A DNA stretch of 64,000 nt from Arthrobacter sp. 9V. Lineage in GTDB: Bacteria > Actinomycetota > Actinomycetes > Actinomycetales > Micrococcaceae. Below are positions 27,199-38,743 of the stretch, piece by piece. How positions within the stretch are numbered: position 1 is the first letter of the stretch; every line of letters starts with the position of its first letter. The notes below the pieces were generated by a model. It was not told where the DNA came from, made no database searches, and was given only the letters and a program-made list of their open reading frames with translations. The position numbers and the translations under genes are program-made. The stretch lies in NCBI RefSeq assembly GCF_902506065.1, contig NZ_LR732912.1, forward strand, positions 2,032,003 through 2,096,002, given 5' to 3'.

Positions 27199-28365
27199 TC
27201 AGGCGCGCCCGCTCCTGCGTGCTTCCTTACCTGTAATGGCAGTCACTACAGCTTGTTGCCGAAGCAGCCCCGTGACGATTCCGTTGTGATCAACCACAGC
27301 GTATTCGCCGCCGTCCAGACGAGCCAAGTACTGGATCAATTCCTGCCCCTTGGACCATTCAGGGACATAAGCGCCGGCACCCAGGGCGTGTGACACGGCG
27401 GTAACGGGCGTCGTCGCCGCAGATGCGGCGGGCACTCCGAGGGTTGCGCTGAAATCCACAACGCCTTGAGGCTTGCCGTCCGGACCGCAAATGACGACGG
27501 CGGGACTTCCGGCCGGTGAGATGGCCAGGACGTCTGCCACCGTGGCCGAGTTCGCCACTCCTACTGCAGGTTCTGCCAGGCCGGCGGCACTGACCAGGTA
27601 GAGGCGGCTGCGCAGCTTCGCGTGGTGGATGGAGCTCGAGGCGCCCATCCAAAGGAAACCACAGACGAGCACGGTGATGAGTATGAGGCTGATGTCCAAG
27701 GGGGTGCCGTTAAGGAGTGGCAGTCCGATGAACCAGATAACCAGCGCGGCGACGATGATGCGACCTGACCAACCGGCGGCGATGGTGCCTTTGTCCTGGC
27801 TGCCGGTGGCTTTCCAAACGGCGGACTCCACCAGGCGGCCGCCATCCAGCGGCAGGCCGGGAAGAACGTTGAACAAGCCGATCAGGAGGTTGGCCCACAT
27901 CAGGATGTTCGCGAGGGTATCCGGGACACCACTCAGAACACCGGTGGAGAGCACGGCCCACATCCCGGCCGCCAAAACGAAGTTGGAGACAGGTCCGGCC
28001 AGGGCGACCACTACCGAGCGACCCGGCGAAGCTGTGAAGCTCTCAAATTGGGTATGGCCGCCCCAAAGGTTGAGCACGATTTTTTCCGAGGGCCAATTGA
28101 AGGCCTTTGCACTGAGAGCATGCGCCAACTCGTGGACCAGCACGGATACCGCAAGGAGCAAGGCGTATCCCAAGGCGACGAAATACGCTCCGACGCCGAG
28201 ATCGGGCGTTCGAACCAGCAGCGCGGGGCCGTACACGATCACCGTGAAGCCAGCGATAATGAACCACGAGTAGGCCAAGTAGACCGGAATGCCGGCGATT
28301 CTCCCGAGCGGGATACCATCGCGTTTTTTGCTTTGTGCGTGGTGCGGTGTGGACGGGCTGGTCAC
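27199..28365 (-). CDS. Rip3-like site-2 metalloprotease with CBS domains
   Basis: 388 residues of peptidase family M50. Zinc motif HELAH (78-82) lies in a membrane helix and the third ligand is in LPGLPLDGGRLVES. About six membrane segments occupy residues 25-240, and the C-terminal part (TVADVLAISPAGSPAVVI...; TPVTAVSHALGAGAYV) contains paired CBS motifs, matching Rip3 (Rv2625c) of M. tuberculosis. Such enzymes cleave substrates within the membrane, for example anti-sigma factors; the target here is unknown. GTG start directly abuts the HAD stop codon. Confidence 0.9.
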   Translation of the reverse strand: MTSPSTPHHAQSKKRDGIPLGRIAGIPVYLAYSWFIIAGFTVIVYGPALLVRTPDLGVGAYFVALGYALLLAVSVLVHELAHALSAKAFNWPSEKIVLNLWGGHTQFESFTASPGRSVVVALAGPVSNFVLAAGMWAVLSTGVLSGVPDTLANILMWANLLIGLFNVLPGLPLDGGRLVESAVWKATGSQDKGTIAAGWSGRIIVAALVIWFIGLPLLNGTPLDISLILITVLVCGFLWMGASSSIHHAKLRSRLYLVSAAGLAEPAVGVANSATVADVLAISPAGSPAVVICGPDGKPQGVVDFSATLGVPAASAATTPVTAVSHALGAGAYVPEWSKGQELIQYLARLDGGEYAVVDHNGIVTGLLRQQAVVTAITGKEARRSGRA

Positions 28366-29085
28366 CTAGTTGGCCCCTTCAAGCAGGTTCGCTGCGGCGA
28401 AACGGTCAGCCACGAGTCGTTGGAGATCCGGTGCCGTACGGCCAACCAGCGTAGGCCACGTGATCATTCGGGGGTCTTCCGGAAGGGGCACTTGATGGGG
28501 AATTCCAACGGTGACCACGCCTGATGCAATGGCCGCGGTGGCTCCCGGGATGGAATCCTCGAGGGCAACGCAGTTGTGGATGCTCACGGAAGGATCCTCC
28601 AGCCTCAGCCTCTCTACGGCCGTGAGGTAGGCCTCCGGGTGCGGCTTCCCGTTGGTCACGGAATCGCCGGTGACCATGAACTCAAAGTAGGGCTTGGGAA
28701 GGCTCTCCACCACAACGCCGGCCAACGGGCCCTCGGACATAGTGACCAGGGCGCAGCGAATACCGGCCTGGTGGAGGTCGTCCAGCAGTTCGCGGGCACC
28801 GGGCCGCCAAGGAACCTCTTTACGGACCTGTGTGATCACCTGTTCGCTCAATGTGTCCACGATTTCGCGGGCCTCGAGCTCGACGCCGGCGGCCTGGAGG
28901 ACGGCCGCCGAGTGAAGCAAGGACTGTCCCACCAATTGCATGGCTTGCTGGTGGGACCAGCTCCCGCCGTGGGACTCAACCAGCTCCCGCTCGGCAGCGA
29001 TCCAATAGGGTTCGGTGTCCACGAGTGTGCCATCCATATCCCAGAGCACGGCTTTGAGGAGGGGCTGGCTGGGTGAGGAATGCAT
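28366..29085 (-). CDS. HAD-superfamily phosphatase/phosphoglucomutase-like protein
   Basis: 239 residues. Motif I is WDMDGTLVD (nucleophile Asp and acid Asp), motif II is in CALVTMSEG and motif III/IV is in KPHPEAYL...CVALEDSIPGATAAIASG. The helical cap between motif I and II is that of beta-phosphoglucomutase-like enzymes. It hydrolyses a small phosphate ester; the substrate is not evident. Start ATG 29085 follows TGGAAA and gives the standard N-terminus; a frame open to 29364 crosses the divergent PAC2 gene. It is adjacent to the Rip3-like gene, so cotranscribed. Confidence 0.88.
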   Translation of the reverse strand: MHSSPSQPLLKAVLWDMDGTLVDTEPYWIAAERELVESHGGSWSHQQAMQLVGQSLLHSAAVLQAAGVELEAREIVDTLSEQVITQVRKEVPWRPGARELLDDLHQAGIRCALVTMSEGPLAGVVVESLPKPYFEFMVTGDSVTNGKPHPEAYLTAVERLRLEDPSVSIHNCVALEDSIPGATAAIASGVVTVGIPHQVPLPEDPRMITWPTLVGRTAPDLQRLVADRFAAANLLEGAN

Positions 29086-29208
29086 GGTTTCCAGTCTACG
29101 TGGAACCTGGCGGGCGGCCGTCCGCGGGTTGCGCTGTGGGCGAATCGCGGACACGCTTCGGCGTGAAATGCCATGCATCCACAAGGGTCTTGGACGTAGG
29201 GTGAGTGG

Positions 29209-30114
29209 ATGAACAGTGTGGACGGGACCCCCGAAGGACAGGACATCACCGCGGAGCCCGAGCGTTTCCTCAAGGAACCCGCGGACGGCCAGCGTGTCAC
29301 CGTAATGCTCGCCGCGTTTGAGGGCTGGAACGACGCCGGTGAGGCCGCCAGTGATGCGCTGCACTACTTGAACAAGCTCTGGGGCGGCAAGAAGGTCGCC
29401 ACGGTGGACGCTGAGGAATATTACGACTTCCAGTTCACCCGTCCCACTGTGCGGCGGACTTCCTCGGGCGCGCGAAAGGTGAAATGGCCTTCAACGCGTA
29501 TTTACAAAGCCGAAGTCCCGGACAGCAACGTGGATGTGGTTCTGGTACTCGGTACCGAACCCTCCTACCGTTGGCGTGCTTACACCACCGAGATACTGGT
29601 CCATGCTGAAGCCCTCAAGGTGGATTCAGTGATTCTGGTGGGCGCGCTGCTCGCTGACGTTCCTCACAGCCGTCCCATCCCGGTGAGCACCACCACGGAA
29701 GACAGTTCCCTGCGGGAGCGCCTCAACCTGGAAGCCTCACAGTACGAAGGGCCGGTGGGCATTGTGGGTGTCCTGGCAGAGTTCGCAATGCTTGCAGGTC
29801 TGCCTACGGTCTCGCTGTGGGCAGCGGTTCCCCATTACGTTGCCCAACCGCCCTCCCCCAAGGCGCAGCTGGCCATCCTGCACAGGATCGAAGACCTCTT
29901 GCAGGTCCCGTTGGACAGCCAACCTTTGGCTGAAGAATCTGAAGCCTGGGAACGCGGAGTGGATGAGCTCGCAACCGAGGACCCGGAGATTGCTGCTTAT
30001 GTACGGCAACTCGAAGAAGCGAAGGACACCGCTGACCTGCCGGAGGCATCCGGGGAGTCCATAGCCCGTGAATTCGAGCGTTACTTGAAGAGGCGCGGTA
30101 AAGAGCGTCCCTAA
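29209..30114 (+). CDS. PAC2-family protein (proteasome assembly chaperone-like fold)
   Basis: 301 residues with a PAC2 domain (VTVMLAAFEGWNDAGEAASDALHYL; EYYDFQFTRPTVRR; VVLVLGTEPSYRWRAYTTEILVHA; ALLADVPHSRPIPV). The fold is shared with eukaryotic proteasome assembly chaperone 2, and actinobacterial members are widespread, but a role in bacterial proteasome assembly has not been established to my knowledge. The tail (from about 250) is acidic and helical. Divergent from the HAD gene. A perfect hairpin follows. Linkage to the proteasome locus about 3 kb away is suggestive only. Confidence 0.88.
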   Translation: MNSVDGTPEGQDITAEPERFLKEPADGQRVTVMLAAFEGWNDAGEAASDALHYLNKLWGGKKVATVDAEEYYDFQFTRPTVRRTSSGARKVKWPSTRIYKAEVPDSNVDVVLVLGTEPSYRWRAYTTEILVHAEALKVDSVILVGALLADVPHSRPIPVSTTTEDSSLRERLNLEASQYEGPVGIVGVLAEFAMLAGLPTVSLWAAVPHYVAQPPSPKAQLAILHRIEDLLQVPLDSQPLAEESEAWERGVDELATEDPEIAAYVRQLEEAKDTADLPEASGESIAREFERYLKRRGKERP

Positions 30115-30136
30115 GAGGCCGCTTCCCCTGAAAGAA

Positions 30137-30169
30137 GCTACGGCCCTGACATGAAGTCAGGGCCGTAGC
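30137..30169. terminator. Bidirectional terminator between PAC2 gene and mshC
   Basis: A perfect 14-bp stem (GCTACGGCCCTGAC / GTCAGGGCCGTAGC, loop ATGAA) lies between convergent genes, 22 bp after one stop and 32 bp from the other. No strong U-tract is present. Confidence 0.8.
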
Positions 30170-30201
30170 CGTTACCTGAGTTGCCTGGGTTATTGGGTTG
30201 C

Positions 30202-31479
30202 TTAGACTTCAACCCCGAGTAGCGCATCGATGGCGTCGCTAACAAGCGCGGCATCCTGTGCTGAGCTGTCCGCACCGGAGCTGGTTGCTTCTTCTGCCCA
30301 GTGATCGACGACGGCGATCGCACCGGGAGCGTTGAGGTCATTGGCAAGTTCGTTGCGCATCGCTGCTATAACGGACGCCGCTGAGCCGGCAGGGGCGTGG
30401 TCCAGGGCCTGGCGCCATTGCTTGAGCCGTTCCTTGGCTTCGGCAAACTCTGCTTCGGTCCATGACCAGTCGGAGCGATAGTGATGGGCAAGGATGGCAA
30501 GTCGGATTGCCGCAGGTTCCTCCCCGGCAGCGCGAAGTTTTGAGACAAGAACCAGGTTGCCCTTGGACTTGCTCATCTTCTCCCCGTCCAGCCCCACCAT
30601 GCCGGCGTGTGAATAGTGCCGGGCCAGTGGAACCCCGGAGAGTGAATAGGCATGGCCCGCGCCCATTTCATGGTGCGGGAAAACCAAATCCGATCCACCG
30701 CCTTGGACGGTGAAGGGGGCGGGAAGGTACTTCTGCGCGATCACCGTACATTCAATGTGCCAACCCGGACGGCCATCGCCCAGGGTGGCTCCGGGCCAGC
30801 TGGGCTCGCCCTCGCGGGCAACGCGCCACAGCAAAGGATCCAAAGCATGGCGCTTTCCGGCCCTGGAAGGGTCTCCACCCCGTTCAGCGAACAGCTCCAG
30901 CATTTCCTTTTCGCCCAGGCCGGAGACGTCGCCCAGTGTCCAGGCATCTGTGGCGTCCGAGCGCTTGCCGGCAGTCTGGACGTCGTAGTACACATCGCCG
31001 TCCGGATCTCCTTCGGAGCCGGCAACGCGATAGGCCACGCCGTCGGCGATGAGCTGCTCGATGGCAGGAACTATGTCCGGGATGGCTTCGACAGCACCAA
31101 TGTAGTGGTTCGGCGCGAGGACGTTCAGGGCGTCCATGTCTGTCTGGAACAGTTCGATCTGGCTCTGGGCCAATTCGCGCCAGTCCACGCCGGTGGCTGT
31201 GGCGCGCTCCAGAAGGGGATCGTCTATGTCCGTGACGTTCTGTACATAGGAGACCCGGACGCCGGCATCGCGCCAGGCACGGTTCAGGAGATCAAAAGCC
31301 ACATAACTGGCCGCGTGTCCCATATGCGTAGCGTCATACGGGGTGATGCCGCAGACATACATTGATTGTTCCGGCTGTCTCTCAATGTCCACCACCCGGC
31401 CGAGGGCTGTGTCATACAGCCGTAGTTGCGGCAGAGTGCCGGGCAGCTCAGGTACAGGGCGGGAGGTCCACGATTTCAC
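30202..31479 (-). CDS. mshC: Cysteine:glucosaminyl-inositol ligase MshC (mycothiol)
   Basis: 425 residues, class I aminoacyl-tRNA-synthetase fold related to CysS. It joins cysteine to GlcN-myo-inositol, the penultimate step of mycothiol synthesis. Seen: [15 protein letters not shown] (zinc ligand Cys43 and the HIGH-like TxMGH at 51-55), [31 protein letters not shown], and the KMSKSKGN loop. The length (about 410-420) and the [10 protein letters not shown] sequence separate MshC from true cysteinyl-tRNA synthetase. GTG start. uppP lies 15 bp upstream on the same strand. Confidence 0.95.
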   Translation of the reverse strand: MKSWTSRPVPELPGTLPQLRLYDTALGRVVDIERQPEQSMYVCGITPYDATHMGHAASYVAFDLLNRAWRDAGVRVSYVQNVTDIDDPLLERATATGVDWRELAQSQIELFQTDMDALNVLAPNHYIGAVEAIPDIVPAIEQLIADGVAYRVAGSEGDPDGDVYYDVQTAGKRSDATDAWTLGDVSGLGEKEMLELFAERGGDPSRAGKRHALDPLLWRVAREGEPSWPGATLGDGRPGWHIECTVIAQKYLPAPFTVQGGGSDLVFPHHEMGAGHAYSLSGVPLARHYSHAGMVGLDGEKMSKSKGNLVLVSKLRAAGEEPAAIRLAILAHHYRSDWSWTEAEFAEAKERLKQWRQALDHAPAGSAASVIAAMRNELANDLNAPGAIAVVDHWAEEATSSGADSSAQDAALVSDAIDALLGVEV

Positions 31480-31494
31480 GACTCAACCTTAGTG

Positions 31495-32328
31495 CTAGGC
31501 GCTGATCACATTGAAACCGAGCAGGACATACAAAGCCAGGCCCAGGAGGATCCGGTACCAAACGAACAGCCGGTAACTGCGGGTGGAGACGAACTTCAAG
31601 AACCAGCCGATGATGACGTATCCCACCACGAAAGCGATGACTGTGGCCAGCGCAGTCTCGGGGAGGCCGTAGGGACCACTAAGACCTTCGTTGGAAACGG
31701 TCTTGTAGAGCTGGTACAGGCCACTGCCAAACACGGCGGGTATGGCCAGGAGGAAGGAGTACCGGGCAGCCGCTTCACGGGTGTACCCCATGAGGAGGCC
31801 GGCGGTGATGGTGCCGCCGGAGCGGGAAACACCGGGAATCAGGGCCATTGCTTGGGCGAAGCCGTAGAGAATGCCGTGCTTGTAGCTCAATTGGGTGAGA
31901 TCCCGCTCCTGCCGGCCAATGGCGTCGGCAACAGCGAGGATCATGCCGAACACGATCAGCATGGTGGCAACGATCCACATACTGCGCAGCACTGACTCGA
32001 TCTGGTCTTGGAACAACAGGCCCAGGACGATGATCGGCAGGCTGCCCAGGATGACCAGCCAGCCCATGCGGGCATCCGGATTGTTGCGCTCCACCTTGCC
32101 CGTGAGGGAGCCGAACCAGGCCCGGACGATCCTGACGATGTCACGCCAGAAGTAGACAATCACGGCGGTTTCCGTGCCCAGCTGCGTGATGGCCGTGAAG
32201 GCAGCACCGGGGTCCGAGGCATCGGGAAGGAATGAGCCCACGATCCGCAGGTGTGCGCTCGAGGAAATCGGGAGAAATTCGGTGAGGCCCTGCACCAGGC
32301 CCAGCAAGGCTGCTTCTATCCAGTTCAC
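31495..32328 (-). CDS. uppP: Undecaprenyl-diphosphatase UppP (BacA)
   Basis: 277 residues, about eight membrane helices. Active-site motifs are [14 protein letters not shown] near the N-terminus and [10 protein letters not shown] in the middle. It dephosphorylates undecaprenyl diphosphate to recycle the lipid carrier for peptidoglycan and surface polysaccharides; overexpression is known to give bacitracin resistance. It starts at GTG and precedes mshC by 15 bp, a frequent actinobacterial pairing. The polysaccharide locus starts about 1 kb away, whose carrier demand it would support. Confidence 0.96.
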   Translation of the reverse strand: MNWIEAALLGLVQGLTEFLPISSSAHLRIVGSFLPDASDPGAAFTAITQLGTETAVIVYFWRDIVRIVRAWFGSLTGKVERNNPDARMGWLVILGSLPIIVLGLLFQDQIESVLRSMWIVATMLIVFGMILAVADAIGRQERDLTQLSYKHGILYGFAQAMALIPGVSRSGGTITAGLLMGYTREAAARYSFLLAIPAVFGSGLYQLYKTVSNEGLSGPYGLPETALATVIAFVVGYVIIGWFLKFVSTRSYRLFVWYRILLGLALYVLLGFNVISA

Positions 32329-32380
32329 GTGAATAGACCCTACGTCATGAAGTACTCCAACTCCCCGTAAGCTAGCTGCT

Positions 32381-33313
32381 ATGCAGCAGCGTTATGTCGG
32401 AAACAGTGGATTCCGTGTGTCCTCATTGTCCCTTGGAACCATGTCCTGGGCCCAGGAGACTGACGAGCAGGATGCTGCAGAACTGCTCCACGGATTTGTT
32501 GCCGGCGGAGGCACTGTTGTGGACACCGCCGCTTCATATGCGCATGGCCGGGCAGAGGCCATGTTGGGATCCATGCTGGGCGACGTTGTGGCCCGCTCCG
32601 AGATTGTGATTTCCACCAAAGCCGGCGTGTCGTCGTCCGATTCCAGGCGAAGTATCAACGCATCCCGGGGCGCGATGCTGTCCGCCCTTGATGCCAGCCT
32701 CGCGAGGCTTGGCACGGACTACATCGATATCTGGTTCGCTCACGAGTGGGATCCGAACGTGCCCTTGGACGAAACGCTCTCTGCCTTGGAGCTCGCCCAG
32801 CGGAGCGGACGTGCCCGCTATGTGGGGATCTCCAATTACAACGGCTGGCAAACAGCCAAGGCAGCGGCCGTGGCCGGGTTCACCCTCGTGGCAAACCAGT
32901 CCGAATATTCCCTTGTCCAACGCAAAGCAGAGGCCGAACTCGTCCCTGCCGTGGAAGACGCCGGACTGGGGTTGATGGCGTGGGCGCCCTTGGGCCGTGG
33001 CGTACTCAGCGGTAAATACCGGGGGCAGATTCCTGCCGATTCCCGTGCGGCGCAAAGCCGCCTGGCCGGTTACGTTGAGCCTTATCTTGAGTCCCCCGCG
33101 TCCCGCGTAGTGGAAGCCGTGGCGATGGCAGCCCGTGGACTGGGCCGGACTCCCATGGATGTATCCCTCAGCTGGCTGCTCTCAAGGCCAGGTGTTGCCA
33201 CCGCAATCATTGGCCCCAGAAACGCTGTTCAGCTGAAGGAACTGCTGGACGCGCAATTGACGGTTCTGCCGGCCGAGATTGCGCGCGCCCTTGAGGACGT
33301 CTCAGCTGCCTAG
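32381..33313 (+). CDS. Aldo/keto reductase
   Basis: 310 residues, (beta/alpha)8 NADPH-dependent oxidoreductase. Features: [17 protein letters not shown] with the catalytic Asp and Tyr region, VISTKAG with the catalytic Lys, [19 protein letters not shown] with the conserved His, and [21 protein letters not shown] for cofactor binding. It belongs with the voltage-gated potassium channel beta/YghZ-like group. Physiological substrate unknown. It is divergent from uppP over 52 bp and converges on rmlA with a 6-bp gap. Confidence 0.9.
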   Translation: MQQRYVGNSGFRVSSLSLGTMSWAQETDEQDAAELLHGFVAGGGTVVDTAASYAHGRAEAMLGSMLGDVVARSEIVISTKAGVSSSDSRRSINASRGAMLSALDASLARLGTDYIDIWFAHEWDPNVPLDETLSALELAQRSGRARYVGISNYNGWQTAKAAAVAGFTLVANQSEYSLVQRKAEAELVPAVEDAGLGLMAWAPLGRGVLSGKYRGQIPADSRAAQSRLAGYVEPYLESPASRVVEAVAMAARGLGRTPMDVSLSWLLSRPGVATAIIGPRNAVQLKELLDAQLTVLPAEIARALEDVSAA

Positions 33314-33319
33314 TTCCCG

Positions 33320-35238
<1,919 letters not shown>

Positions 35239-35241
35239 AGC

Positions 35242-36651
35242 GTGGAACAGGGACAGCAGCTACGTTCGAGAATCACGCCCATCCCCGGACTGCTGCTCTT
35301 TGAGCTTCCTGTTCACGGGGACGGCAGAGGCTGGTTCAAGGAGAACTGGCATCGCGCCAAAATGCTTGCCGCCGGACTGCCGGACTTCGGCCCGGTACAG
35401 AACAATATTTCCTTCAACGCCGCCCGTGGAACCGTCCGTGGCATCCATGCAGAGCCCTGGGACAAGTTCATTTCACTGGCATCGGGACGGATCTTCGGCG
35501 CTTGGGTTGACCTGCGCGAGGGGCCGGCGTTCGGAACACTGTTTACCGCAGAACTGACCCCTGGCCAGGCCATCTTCGTCCCGCGCGGTGTGGGCAACGC
35601 CTTTCAGACCCTGGAGGATGACACCGCCTACACCTACCTGGTCAATGACCATTGGAGCGCGGAGTCGCAAAGGGACTATACGTTCCTCAACGTTGCCGAT
35701 GAGCGGGTAGCCGTACCATGGCCGATCCCTTTGGAGAGTTCCGTCGTCTCTGATCAGGACAGGAAGCATCCGCGACTCGGTGACGTTGCCCCTATGAGCC
35801 GGAGGCGCACCTTGGTCCTTGGCGCGGACGGCCAGCTGGGATCCGCCCTTCGAGTTGCTTTCGCGGATGACTCCACAGTGGAATTCGCCGGCCGCGCGCA
35901 GTTCGACATCACAGCTGAGCCCTCCTACCAGGCAGTTACCTGGCGCAATTACTCCACCATCATCAATGCCGCTGCTTTCACCGGGGTGGATGCTGCTGAA
36001 ACCGCGGAAGGACGTTCAGCTGCCTGGGCCATCAACGCTGCTGCTGTTTCGCGTCTGGCGCGTGCCGCCGTCGAGCATTCATTGACGCTTGTCCACATCT
36101 CAAGCGACTACGTGTTCGACGGCACAGCCGAGGTTCACATGGAGGACGAGGTTCCCGCTCCCCTGGGCGTTTATGGACAGAGCAAGGCGGCCGGAGATCT
36201 CGCGGCAGCCACCGTGCCAAGGCACTACATCATCAGGACCAGTTGGGTGGTGGGCGAAGGGAAGAACTTTGTTCGAACCATGGCCTCGTTGGCCACCCGG
36301 GGCGCCTCGCCAACGGTGGTGGATGATCAATGGGGGCGGCTGAGCTTCGCTTCTGACATCGCCTCGGGCATTCGTCACCTGCTCCACAGCAAAGCCGCCT
36401 ATGGGACGTACAACCTCAGCAATGACGGAGAACCACAGACATGGCATGAAATAGCGCGCGATGTCTACCGTCTGTTGGGTGCGGATCCGGCTCTCGTGGC
36501 GCCCATCAGTGCAGCGGATTACGCCAAACCCAACACTGCTCCAAGGCCGCGCAGCAGCGTGCTGGATCTGTCAGGAATCCGCGCGACCGGATTTGATCCA
36601 CCCCCGGCGCCCCTGCGACTGGCTGAGTACCTCAAGGGCCTGGAACTCTAG
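35242..36651 (+). CDS. Fused RmlC-RmlD (3,5-epimerase / 4-keto reductase)
   Basis: 469 residues carrying the last two steps of dTDP-L-rhamnose synthesis in one chain. Residues 1-165 are an RmlC cupin with catalytic-type His69 in TVRGIHAE; the second conserved His of the usual AHGF motif is replaced by Asn119 in GVGNAF. Residues about 188-469 are RmlD: VLGADGQLGSAL for NAD(P), HISSDYVFDG, and YGQSKAAGD for the Tyr-x3-Lys pair. Such bifunctional proteins are known in actinobacteria. GTG start with AAGGAC upstream, 3 bp after rmlB. Confidence 0.93.
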   Translation: MEQGQQLRSRITPIPGLLLFELPVHGDGRGWFKENWHRAKMLAAGLPDFGPVQNNISFNAARGTVRGIHAEPWDKFISLASGRIFGAWVDLREGPAFGTLFTAELTPGQAIFVPRGVGNAFQTLEDDTAYTYLVNDHWSAESQRDYTFLNVADERVAVPWPIPLESSVVSDQDRKHPRLGDVAPMSRRRTLVLGADGQLGSALRVAFADDSTVEFAGRAQFDITAEPSYQAVTWRNYSTIINAAAFTGVDAAETAEGRSAAWAINAAAVSRLARAAVEHSLTLVHISSDYVFDGTAEVHMEDEVPAPLGVYGQSKAAGDLAAATVPRHYIIRTSWVVGEGKNFVRTMASLATRGASPTVVDDQWGRLSFASDIASGIRHLLHSKAAYGTYNLSNDGEPQTWHEIARDVYRLLGADPALVAPISAADYAKPNTAPRPRSSVLDLSGIRATGFDPPPAPLRLAEYLKGLEL

Positions 36652-36826
36652 CGGAGTGAGGAGAAACGTCCTAAAGTAGCCGTACGGCAGCCTCTCTTGC
36701 AGGAGGCCGGGAGACAACTCAAATGAACATGTTGACACGGCGGCACAGGTCCGCCACCGACGATCCAGGCAGTGCAGCAGCCTCGGATCGTCGGCCACAT
36801 GGTGATGCCTTGAGTTGGAGCCGAGA

Positions 36827-38743
36827 ATGCTGCTACCGAAAATCATGCCCACTGGAGAGCTCCTCCACAGGGCAGTCCCCCACCTCTACCCGCGACGCGG
36901 TGTCGCCGTCGGAAGACTCCCCGATCAGCGTCAACAAAAAACTGCCGGTTCCGGCGTCCCGGCATCGGAAACCCCCTGGGTGAGTTTGGGAGGTGCCCCG
37001 GTAAAGCTCATGGACGCTGAGGGCGCCCTTCGGGAGATTCTTGATCGTGCCGCCGCCCCTGATGGGCCACCTCTGGGTGTTTGTTCCGCAAATTTGGACC
37101 ACATCCGGCACTTTGGAACCGGAAGCCGCTGGATAGGCACGCTGGACCCGCCGGGGCCCGTTGAATGGTTGACCCTGATCGACGGAGCGCCTTTGGCCAC
37201 CGAGGCACAACGAATCACCTCGAAGACCTGGCCGCGGTTGGCCGGCAGCGACCTCATTCAACCCCTCCTCGCCGGCGTTGCTGCACGGGGGCTGCACCTC
37301 GGATTCCTGGGAGGATCCGAGGAGACCCAGAAACTGATCGCAGGGAAATTTGCAACAGAGCGGCCTGAGCTGGCGGTTGTGGGCTGGTGGGCTCCGGCAA
37401 GGTCCACGCTGGGGGACGCCGCCGCCTCCCGCAAGCTTGCCGAGGAGATTCGGGCGGCCGCCCCCGACGTCCTGGTAGTGGGTTTGGGAAAACCCCGGCA
37501 GGAACTCTGGATAGCAGAGTACGGGCACCTGACCGGTGCCAAGGTCCTGTTGGCATTCGGTGCCGTGGTGGACTTCCTGGCAGGAAATGTTCGGCGTGCT
37601 CCCCTATGGGCCAGCTCGCACGGCCTTGAATGGGCGTGGCGCCTCATGCTGGAACCCCGCAGATTGGCACGCCGCTATCTGGTAGAGGGGCCGGAGGCGT
37701 ATGTGAAGCTGAGGACTTCGAGCAGTTGCATCCTTGAGAGAAGAACCCGGTTTTCCACCACTGGCAATCCTGTCCCGGAACCCGTGCCCAGCCGGGCTCC
37801 GGGATCGTTCGTGCCTGTCACCGAAGCGGCCGACGTCGCCGTCGTGGTTGTCACCTATAACAACGCTGACGACGTCGGACCGCTGATGGCAAGCCTGCGC
37901 AAGGAAGCAGCCGAGGTGTCCATCAAAGTGGTGGTGGCGGACAATTCCGCCGATGAGCGAACGGTGCTGGAACTCGCCCATCACCCTGATGTCACAACGG
38001 TGCGAACGGGGGGAAACCTTGGTTACGCCGGTGGAATCAATGCCGCGATGACCGTGGCAGGGGAAGCCGGGAGCTACCTGATTTTGAACCCGGACCTTCG
38101 CGTGGAGCCGGGCGCGGTGACTGCCATGCTCAGACGCATGAAGGAGCAGGGCGCCGGCGCGGTGGTACCGGTCCTGCTGGACGATGACGGCAGCATTTAC
38201 CCGTCGTTGCGCCGTGAACCGGGCGTTCTGCGAGCGCTGGGTGATGCGGCTTTGGGTAGCCATGTGAAGGGCAGGCCGGGTTGGTTGTCTGAGATGGATT
38301 TTGACCCGGAGAGTTATTTGCATGGGCACCGGGTTGATTGGGCTACGGGTGCGGCCCTCCTGATCAGTGCTGCGGCTGCGGGTGCCGTGGGTGCTTGGGA
38401 TGAGCAGTTCTTTTTGTATTCGGAGGAGACGGATTATTGCCATCGGGTGAGGGACGCGGGTTTTGGCATCTGGTTTGAGCCTTCCGCACGGATGTGGCAT
38501 GAGCGTGGGGGTTCGGGGTCTTCGCCGCAGTTGGCTGCCCTGATGTCGGTGAACCGGGTCCGGTATGCGGCGAAGTATCTTGGGCGTGGGCGGGCGCTGG
38601 CTTTCCGTGGTGCTGTCCTGGCTGCTGAGGTTGCGCGTTTGAACAAGCCGGGGCATAGGGATGCGGCGTTGGCTGTGTTGAGTCAGCGGCGTTGGGAGGC
38701 ACTCCCCCACGCGACGCAGGGCTCGAGGGCGGGCATGCCATGA
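36827..38743 (+). CDS. GT26 (WecG/TagA/CpsF) - GT2 fusion glycosyltransferase
   Basis: 638 residues. Residues about 52-295 are a WecG/TagA/CpsF (GT26) domain: GVCSANLDHIRHF, GLHLGFLGGSEETQKL, VVGLGKPRQELW, LAFGAVVDFLAG and GLEWAWRLMLEPRRLARRY. From about 336 a GT2 domain follows: VAVVVVTYNNADDV, VVADNSADE, GNLGYAGGINAAM, NPDLRVEPGA and WDEQFFLYSEETDYCHRV, resembling WbbL-type rhamnosyltransferases. It probably adds two successive sugars to a lipid-linked acceptor. ATG 36827 has GGAG 6 nt upstream, but the first 51 residues are unlike the family; GTG 36980 at the domain edge is an alternative. Wobble usage changes sharply after about 38225. Confidence 0.85.
   Translation: MLLPKIMPTGELLHRAVPHLYPRRGVAVGRLPDQRQQKTAGSGVPASETPWVSLGGAPVKLMDAEGALREILDRAAAPDGPPLGVCSANLDHIRHFGTGSRWIGTLDPPGPVEWLTLIDGAPLATEAQRITSKTWPRLAGSDLIQPLLAGVAARGLHLGFLGGSEETQKLIAGKFATERPELAVVGWWAPARSTLGDAAASRKLAEEIRAAAPDVLVVGLGKPRQELWIAEYGHLTGAKVLLAFGAVVDFLAGNVRRAPLWASSHGLEWAWRLMLEPRRLARRYLVEGPEAYVKLRTSSSCILERRTRFSTTGNPVPEPVPSRAPGSFVPVTEAADVAVVVVTYNNADDVGPLMASLRKEAAEVSIKVVVADNSADERTVLELAHHPDVTTVRTGGNLGYAGGINAAMTVAGEAGSYLILNPDLRVEPGAVTAMLRRMKEQGAGAVVPVLLDDDGSIYPSLRREPGVLRALGDAALGSHVKGRPGWLSEMDFDPESYLHGHRVDWATGAALLISAAAAGAVGAWDEQFFLYSEETDYCHRVRDAGFGIWFEPSARMWHERGGSGSSPQLAALMSVNRVRYAAKYLGRGRALAFRGAVLAAEVARLNKPGHRDAALAVLSQRRWEALPHATQGSRAGMP

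Noticed and set aside
36723..36983. 86-codon frame beginning upstream of the GT26-GT2 gene
   Set aside because: It has G+C-rich third positions, but the peptide is low-complexity and ends where the GT26 domain begins in another frame. A frameshifted N-terminus is possible but unsupported.
37604..38710. 368-codon minus-strand frame opposite the GT26-GT2 gene
   Set aside because: Arg/Pro/His-rich peptide without domains; arises because sense codons in this part end in G/T.
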